Source: Phycisphaerales bacterium (GTDB taxonomy: Bacteria > Planctomycetota > Phycisphaerae > Phycisphaerales > UBA1924). Taken from it: 64,000 bases of DNA. This document shows positions 43,601-52,600 of the stretch, in pieces. Each line of letters starts with the position of its first letter. The stretch's first letter is position 1. The stretch covers positions 1-64,000 of the forward strand of contig JADZER010000020.1 in the NCBI GenBank assembly GCA_020850415.1. The letters run 5' to 3'. The notes below the pieces were generated by a model, which was not told the origin of the DNA, made no database searches, and saw only the letters and a program-made list of their open reading frames with translations. The position numbers and the translations under genes are program-made.

Positions 43601-46600
43601 CGCCCGCGCAGCCCGGCAAGCAGGCCGTGCAGGTCATGGTGCAGGCCGAACCGCGGTCCAACACCCTGATTGTCGCGGGCGATGAGATCACCTTCACCAA
43701 GGTCGAGGAGATCCTCAAGAGCCTCTCGGCGGTGCCGGTCGAGAAGTCGCTCCGGATCTTCCCGATCGCCAATGTCGCGGCCGCGGATGTCAAGGACCGC
43801 GCCCTGACGATCTACAACGCCCAGATCGAGGGCCTGCCCGACGCCGAGCCGGTCGAGATCTCGATCAACGCCGACTCGAACTCGCTCGAGGTGGTGGGGG
43901 ATGTCGACGGGCTGCTGCGGTTCAGCGCGATAATCGACCAGCTCCAGCGCCAGATCGGCTCGCAGCGCGAGATCCGGCTGATCGAGCTCAAGCTCGCCAA
44001 GGTCACCGACATCGTGCAGTTCCTCGGCGAGATGGTGGCGGCCAACAAGGCCCTGACCATGCAGGGCGGCCCGACGCCCGTCTTCGAGCCGATCGAGACG
44101 ACCAACTCGTTGATGGTCGCCGCCCAGCCGAACCAGATGGCGATCATCGAGGCACTGGTGCGCTCGGTGGACGCGCAGCAGGCCGGGGAGCGCCCGCCGC
44201 TGCGCATCCTGCGCCTCCGCACGACCGACGCGACGGGCCTTGCGCAGGTGCTGCAGGATTCCTACGCCGGGCGCCCGGTGGAGGAGCGGACCAAGAAGCC
44301 GGTGGACATCCAGGCCGACGCCGCGACCAACACGCTGATCGTCTCGGCGCACCCGGAGATGCTGCCCGAGATCGAGCAGATCGTCACCGAGCTGAACGAG
44401 ACGCGGGCGATGGACGCCGAGGGTCGTGAGATCCGCATCTTCCCGCTCGCGTGGGCCCGGGCCGACGAGCTGGCCAAGACCATCGACGAGATGTTCCCCG
44501 AGCCGCCGATCCCGGTGGACCGGTTCGGGCGCGCCCAGCCGCAGCTCAAGCAGCCCAAGGAGGTCTTCGTTCGGGCGGACCGGGCGACCAACTCGCTGAT
44601 CGTCGACGCCCCGGCCCAGCGCCTCGCGGGCTTCGAGCAGATCGTCAAGAGCCTCGACCAGCAGAACCTCGCCGACGATGTCGAGGTCCGGTCCTACCGC
44701 GTCGAGCGGGCCGACCTGCAGGCCGTCGCGAGGACCCTCCAAGATCTCTCCACCAGCGGCGCGTTCCGGGCCAACAGCCGCACGCCGGTCACCATCAACA
44801 CCGAGCCGACCACGCGGACGCTGATCGTCAGCGGCCCCAGCGAGGTCTTCGCGCATGTCGACGCGGTGCTCGACTCGTTCGGGCAGACGCCCGACCGGCC
44901 CGAGCCGGCGATGAAGATGTACCCGCTGAAGTTCGCGCGGGCCGAGCAGCTCCAGACCCTCCTGACCGACCTGCTCGCCACCCGCCTGCGGGCCGAGGAG
45001 GAGAGGGCCGGGCGCAGCGCCGATGGCATTGAGTCGCTGCTGGATGTCGCCTCGCACGCCCCCTCCAACACGCTCATCATCACCGCCCCGCCCTCGATCC
45101 AGCAGATCGCCGAGGAGCTGATCAAGAGCCTCGACACCGAGGCCGCCGCGGCCGGGCGGCGCAGCATCCGCGTCATGCCCCTCACCTACGCCGACGCCAC
45201 GGAGGTGTCGCGCAATCTCACCCAGGCGCTCCCGACCATGGACCTGCCCGGCGGCGGGGATGTCTCGATCATCGCCGCGTCCGGGTCGAACGCGATCATC
45301 CTCTCCGGCGCGAGCGCCGACCTGAAGAAGATCGAGGAGCTCGTCGAGCCGCTGGATGTCCGGCCGGTTGATCCGGAGACGATGGGCGTCGAGACCTTCT
45401 CCCTCCAGTTCGCCGAGGCCGGCAAGATCGCGACGACGGTGCAGAGCCTGCTGGTCGAGCAGCAGGAGACCGACCCGCGGATCCTGGCCTACCAGATCCG
45501 GTACTCGCGGAACCCCACCCTCTTCAAGACGCCGTCGATCCGCGTCGAGGCCGAGGGCCGGACCAACTCGCTGATCGTGTCCGGTCCGTCGGCGACGCTC
45601 GAGCTGGCCAAGACCATCATCGAGCGGCTGGACCAGCCCGCCGAGCAGAGCGACCGCACCGTCGCGACCTTCACGCCGGCCAAGGCCGACCCCCAGCAGC
45701 TCGTCGCGCTGGTGACGCAGATCGTCTCGGAGACGCTGCCCCAGGAGCGCCGCGCGCTGGAGCTGACCGCCCAGCCGGGCAGCCGCTCGGTCGTCGCCAT
45801 CGGCAGCCAGGCCCAGATCGCCGAGGCCATGAAGCTCCTCGCCGACTTCGACGAGCGGGCGTTCGACCTGCCCGATGTCGAGCTCACGGTCATCGACCTC
45901 GAGCACGCCGACGCGGGCGCGGTCGCGCGGACCGTCGAGGCCCTCGCCGCCGACCGCTCCCGCTGGCCCGCGAGCCTGCGCGACGCCGAGAAGGCCGGGC
46001 TGACGATCGCCGCCCCGCGGATCACCGCCGACGCCGTGACCAACCGCCTCGTCGTCAGCGCCCCCGGGCCGCTCGCCCCGATCGTGCGCGAGCTGGTCGC
46101 CACGCTCGACAGACCGTCCGGGCGCGATGTGCAGGTCCGCCTGTTCCCGCTCAAGCAGGGCGTGGCCGTCTCCGTCGCCGCGGCCCTCCAGACCGCGTTC
46201 CAGGCCGGGACCAAGCCCGGCGAGCCCCCGGCCACCGCCACCGCCGAGCCCACCAGCAACACCGTCGTCGTCGCCGGCAGCGCCGAGCGGCTGGCCCAGG
46301 CCGAGTCGCTCGTCCGGGCCATGGACGAGACGGTCGAGCCCAACGGCATGGCCGTCCGCACGATCGTGCTCAAGCACGCCCGCGCCGAGTCGCTCGCGCC
46401 CGTGCTCGAGCAGGTCCTCACGCAGGAGTCCCCGATCGAGGCCGTCCCCGAGTGGTCGCGGTACCAGTTCTACCTCCGAAGCCCCGAGCTCATGGACCAG
46501 GGCTCGGGCGTGCGGGTCGCGGCCGAGAAGCGGCTCAACGCCATCATCGTCGCCGCCCCGCTCGATGTCATCGCCCTGGCCGCGGACATCATCGCCGAGC

Positions 46601-49600
46601 TCGACACCCCGCCCACCGGCCCCGGCGCCGGGCGGATGGTCCGCGTCATCCCGCTGCTCAACGCCGACGCCCAGTCGCTGGCCACCAGCATCGGGGCGAT
46701 GTTCGAGGAGGAAGTCTCCGAGGCCCCGCCGCCCGTGGTGCGGGTGGACGCGGACGGCAACGCCCTGATCGTGCGCGCCACCGCCGACCAGATGGCGGTC
46801 ATCGAGGACCTCGCCGCCCAGCTCGACCGCGCGACCCTCACCAGCGCCCGCCAGATGCGCATGATCCCCATCGACCGCTCCCGGGCCGACGCGGCACTCA
46901 TGGCCGCGACCATCCAGCGCCTCCTCGAGCAGCAGGGCGGCGTGCGCGTCGAGATCATCTCCACCGACGAGCTGCTCGGCGAGCAGCCCGCCGACGGGCC
47001 GGGCCAGGGCGAGCCCCCCGCCCGCGAGACTGCCCCCCGCAAAGGGCGCGGCAGCGACGCCGACGACACCTGGCCCTTTCGGCCCGGCCAACCGCCCGCG
47101 CTGCTGAGCCTCCCCGGCGCCCTCGGGGCGATGGCGATCGCCCAAGCCGAGCACCAGCCCCAACCCCAGCCCCAATCCCAGCTCTCGGCCGAAGACGACG
47201 ATGAGGCCGTCGTGCGCATCGCCGTCGACCCCTCGAGCAACTCGCTCGTCGTCGTCGGCTCCCCGCGCCTGACCGACCGCATCGCCGCCCTGGCCGCCCA
47301 GCTCGAGCAGCAGATGCCCGTCGAGCCCGCGGCCGTGCGGATCGTGACCCTCCCCGCCAGCGCCGACGCCGACGCGATCGCCCAGATCGTCAATCAGACG
47401 ATCCGCCAGGTCGGGCGCTCGGGCCCGACCAACCCCGGCGGCTTCACGGGCGCCGTGGCGATCCAGCCCGACCCCTCCGGCACCGCGGTCATCGTCTGGG
47501 CCAACGACACCGACTTCCAGGCCGTCGGCGCGCTCGTCGCCTCGGTCTCCAAGCTCGACGCTCAGTTCGCAGTCACCGTCAAGAACTACCAGCTCGAGAA
47601 CATCACCTCCGACCGCGCCCAGCGCGCGATCGAGGACCTCTTCGCCGCCACGCCGCGCGGGCGCCAGGCCCGGCGCATCCGCGGCCTCGATATCACCATC
47701 CAGGGCGAGCCGGGCGGGCCGGTCTCCGCCCGCATCGACCCCGACTCGGTCCGCGTCACCGCCCCGCCCGGCGGCAGCAGCATCGTCGTCGCCGCGCCCG
47801 CCGACGCCCTGGGCATGATCGACTCGCTCATCGGCCTGCTCGACCAGAGCCCGGTGGCCGACCGCACGGCCATCCGGCGCTACTCGCTCGAGAACGCCGA
47901 GGCGACCGAGCTGGCGAGCACGCTCCAGACCGTCTTCGACGCCCAGCGCCAGGGGGCCGGCGCCCGCGACGGCGTCCAGGCCCGCTTCGTCGCCGACGAC
48001 CGGACCAACTCGCTGCTCGTCACCGCCTCGGCCCGCCAGCACGAGGAGGTCGACCGGCTCCTGACCACCGCCGACGCGGAGCAGGCCGACGACGGGCTCG
48101 AGCTGGCCATCATCAAGCTCGAGCAGGCGGACCCGCAGGTCACCCAGCGCATCCTCGAGCAGGTCATCATCGGGCGGGACGAGGGCAAGCGGGAGCGCGT
48201 GCAGATCTCCGCCGAGCGGGAGTCGGGCGTGCTCGTCGTGCGCGCCGAGCCAGAGGATATCGCCGAGATCCGCAGCATCATCGCCGAGATCGACACCAGC
48301 GAGCTGGCCGGCCTGCCCGTTCGCTCCATCACGCTCCAGCGCGCCGACGCCGGCGAGGTCGCCCTCTCCCTCAACAACTTCTTCCGGGACAGGGACCGGG
48401 CTATGCAGCAGGCCGGCAGGCGCACGGCCCGCCAGGGCGTCGCCATCACCGGCGACCGGCGCAGCGGCACGCTGATCGTCGCCGCCAACGACACGGACTT
48501 CGAGGAGATCAGGGCCCTCGTCGAGCGGTTCGACAACGAGTCCTCCGAGCTGGCGGCGCTCCAGTTCGAGATCATCCCGCTCCAGAACGCCCGCGTGAAC
48601 GATCTGGAGGACAGCCTCCGAAGCATCTCGAACGAGCTCCAGTACGAGCGCATGTACGGCGGACGCTACAACCCGGCGATGGCGGGGCCGCAGGACAAGC
48701 TCTTCATCGATTTCAACGAGCGCCTGAACTCGGTCATCCTCCTGGGCCAGGGCGAGACCCTCGGCGTGATCAAGGAGATCGTCGCCGCCCTCGATGTCCC
48801 CTTCAGCGAGAAGACCGCACGGGTGGTCAAGGTCGTGCCGATCGAGCAGGGCGATCCCCAGACCATCGCGACGGTCATCGAGAGCGCGATGGAGTCCGGG
48901 GGCCAGGACGACTTCTGGTACTGGCCCCCGCGGGCGGACCCCGACCAGCTCACCGTCGAGGTCGACGCCAAACGCCGCGCCATCATCCTCATCGGCCCCG
49001 GGGCCCGCGTCGAGCAGGCCGCGGCCTACGCCGCCCAGCTCGACACCGTCACCGGCATGCCCAACGCCGTCGTCGAGTCCATCCCCCTGCGCTACGCCGA
49101 CGCCGGGCGCGCCGCCCGCAACCTCGGCCAGTTCTTCCAGCAGCGCGCCCGCGCCGAGGGCTCCCCGCCCGAGGCCGTGTCCATCATCGGCTCCCAGGAC
49201 GGGAACCTGCTCCTCGTCACCGCCGACACCGACAGCCTCCAGGTCATCCGGGAACTCGTGCAGGAGCTCGACAAGCCCGAGCTCGGCGGCGACCGCGAGA
49301 TCCAGATCGTCTACCTCCAGAACGGCACCGCCGGCGAGGTCGCCCAGGCCGTCGACGCGATGTTCCCCCGCACCGGCCGCTCCGAGGACCGCGTGATCGT
49401 CACGCCCCAGGCCGGGCAGAACGCGCTGCTGATCTCGGCCCCGACCGAGCTCTACGCCCAGGTGACCGACCTCATCGCCGAGTTGGACTCGGCCCCCCGT
49501 CCCGAGGATGTGAACATCGACGCGGTCGTGCTCCAGAACGCCCGCGTGCTGGATGTCGCGCAGTCGCTGCGCAGCGCCCTGCCGCCCTCGATCAAGGTCA

Positions 49601-52600
49601 CCGTCACCCCCGTCGCCCGCTCCAACACGCTCCTGCTCACCGGCTCCCAGGCGACGATCGACCTGGTCAAGCAGCAGATCTCGAAGCTCGACATCGAGCC
49701 CGAGCAGCAGCTCCAGACCTTCAAGCGGCTCCAGCTCCAGCACGCTCTGGCCTCCAGCGTGCAGTACACGCTCAACACACTCCTGCGCGACCTGCCCAAG
49801 GGCGCCGGCGAGCCCGAGCCCAGGATCGACTACTCGCCCAACGACAACACCCTCAGCGTCTTCGCCACCCCGGCCCAGCTGACCCAGATCGAGGCGATGG
49901 TCCGCCAGCTCGACGAGCCGACCGCCGGCGACCGGCAGACCGAGTTCTACAAGCTCCAGTACGCCGACGCCGCCCAGACCGCCGAGGCCCTCAAGATGTT
50001 CTACGGGCGCCTGGCCACCGAGGCCCGCACCTTCGCCGCCAAGAATGTCTCCATCGTCGCCGACCCCGCCAGCAGCTCGCTGGTCATCTCCGCCGACGCC
50101 AGCGAGTGGCAGAACATCCGCTCGCTGCTCGAGAAGCTCGACACCCCGGACTACGACACCTCCCGCCAGCTCGTGGTCATCCCCCTCAGGCACGCCGACG
50201 CCACCAGCGTCGCCCGCGCCCTCAACGAGGGCTTCCGCCAGTCGCTGCAGGACGAGGCCAACCGCGAGCAGGCCCGCCAGCAGCAGCAGAACCAGCAGCG
50301 CAACGCCGGCAGCCGCGACCCCCGCTTCAGCGACATCTACCTGCCGCCCGTGCTCATCGACACCGAGGGCGTCCCCTCGGTCTCCGCCGAGGTGCAGACC
50401 AACTCGCTGATCGTCTCCGCCGGGCGCAAGGAGCTCGAACGCATCGAGCAGATCATCGAGCAGCTCGATGTGCCCGAGTTCGTCAAGCTCCCCGAGCCCG
50501 TGGTCATCCCCATCGAGCGCGGCCGGGCCACCGTCATCGCCCAGGCCCTCACCCAGATGTTCGCCAGCCAGCGCAGCGGCCCCCGCGCCGCCCGCATCTT
50601 CGGCGACGACGCCTCCAACACCATCGTCGTCCGCGCCGACGAGGACGACCTCATCCAGATCTGGGCCGTCGCCCGCGAGCTGCAGGCCCAGTCCGAGCAG
50701 GGCGTCGTGCCCCGCATCCTGAAGGTCGAGAACATCCCGGCGACCCGCCTGCGCGAGCTGGTCCAGTCCGCCTTCGACCCCATCGCCGAGAAGCTCGGGG
50801 AGCCCTTCAGCGTGAGCGTCGAGCGCACCACCAACTCGCTGGTGGTCTCCGCCTCGCCGAGCGTCTTCGAGCAGGTCCGGCAGTTCGTCGCCCAGCTCGA
50901 TGTCGCGGAGACCCCGGCCCAGCCCGCCGGGGAGGGCGCCGCCCCGGAGCCCGCCGTGGCGCCCGGGATGCACATCGTCGAGATCCGCAACAACGCCCCC
51001 GCAGCGATCCGCGCCATGCTCGAGCAGATGGGCGTCACCCGCCCCGTGCCCGACGACCGCTTCGGCATCGTCTCCGAGCCGGTCACGCTCGTCGAGATCA
51101 CCACGCACCCCGCGATCGGCGTGATCGCCAACAGCCGCGACGCCGCCGTGATCGAGTCCCTCATCCGCGCCCTCGACGCCCAGCCGGTCGACGCGACGCA
51201 GGAGATGGCCGTCGTCTCGCTCAAGCTCGCCACCGCCGGCGCCGTCGTGGCCACCCTCGAGCGCATGCTCGACCCCAGCCAGCAGGACGCCAACACCGGC
51301 CCCGCCCAGGCCCTGCGCGAGCAGGTCCGACGCCTCTCCCTCGCCCGCGGCTTCGGCAAGTCGCCCGTCTCGCTCGACCTGGCCACCCCCATCCGGCTGA
51401 TCGCCGACCACGAGTCCAACGCCGTCATCATCGGCTCCACCACCGCCAATGTCGCCGCGCTCAGCGACCTCATCGCGACCCTCGACACCCTCCCCATCGG
51501 CGACGCCGTGCTCGTCCGCATCTTCCCGCTTGAGAACGCCTCCGCCGGCCGCGTCAAGGCGATCGTCGACCAGCTCTTCAGCCAGGGCGAGGCGCTCCGG
51601 CGCCTGCCCGGCACGCAGCGCCGCGGCCTGCCGCCCACCGCCACCGGCCAGGCCCTCGCCGGCGAGATCGCCGTCTCCGTCGACGAGCGCACCAACGCCC
51701 TCCTCGTCGCGGGGCGCGAGGAAGCCGTCGCCCTCGTCGAGGTGCTCATCAAGGACCTCGACGCCGACACCGTCGGCAACTGGGTCGAGCCGGCGCTCGT
51801 CGCCCTCGAGCACGCCGACGCCCGCACCGTCGCCGACATCATCCAGCGCGTCATCATCCAGGGCACCCGCTCCACGCCCGAGGCCGACGGCCTGCAGCGC
51901 CAGGTCGCGAGGCTCCGCATCCTCCAGCAGGGCGGCGACCCCGCCGACCCCGCGCAACGCATCGAGTCCGACCTCTTCGTCCCCCTCTCCAGCCTCATCA
52001 TCGAGCCCGAGCCCGACACCAACTCGCTCATCGTCGTCGGCACGCCCGCGAACATCGCGGTGATCCGGGAGCTGGTCCTCTCGCTCGATGTCGAGCTCGC
52101 CTCGGCCGGCAACGCCGTCCGCTTCTTCCCGCTCCGCAACGCCGCCGCCGACCGCGTCGCCGGCGTGCTCGGCGATGTCTTCACCCAGCGCGAGAAGGCC
52201 GGCGTGCTGAGGCCCGAGGACCAGCTCATCGTCACCTCCGACGCGCGCACCAACACGCTCATCCTCTCCACCAGCCAGCGCTCCTTCGAGGTCGTCGAGG
52301 GGCTCCTCAAGACACTCGACGCCGACGACGCCAACTACACCGTCGGCCTGCATGTGCTCCCCGTCCCCGGCGCCGATGTCGCGGCCCTCGCCCCCAAGCT
52401 GCAGCAGCTCATGCGCGAGCGCATCGACTCGGCCCGCCGCGCCGGCGGCGTCGAGAGCCCCATGGACTCCTTCAGCGTCGTCGCCGACCCCGCCAACAGC
52501 CTTCTCATCCTCACCTGCAGCCAGGAGAACCTCGACCTCGTCAAGGAGCTCATCGCCGCCATCGAGAACGACGCCGGCGCCATGGCCGGCGCCGGACGCA

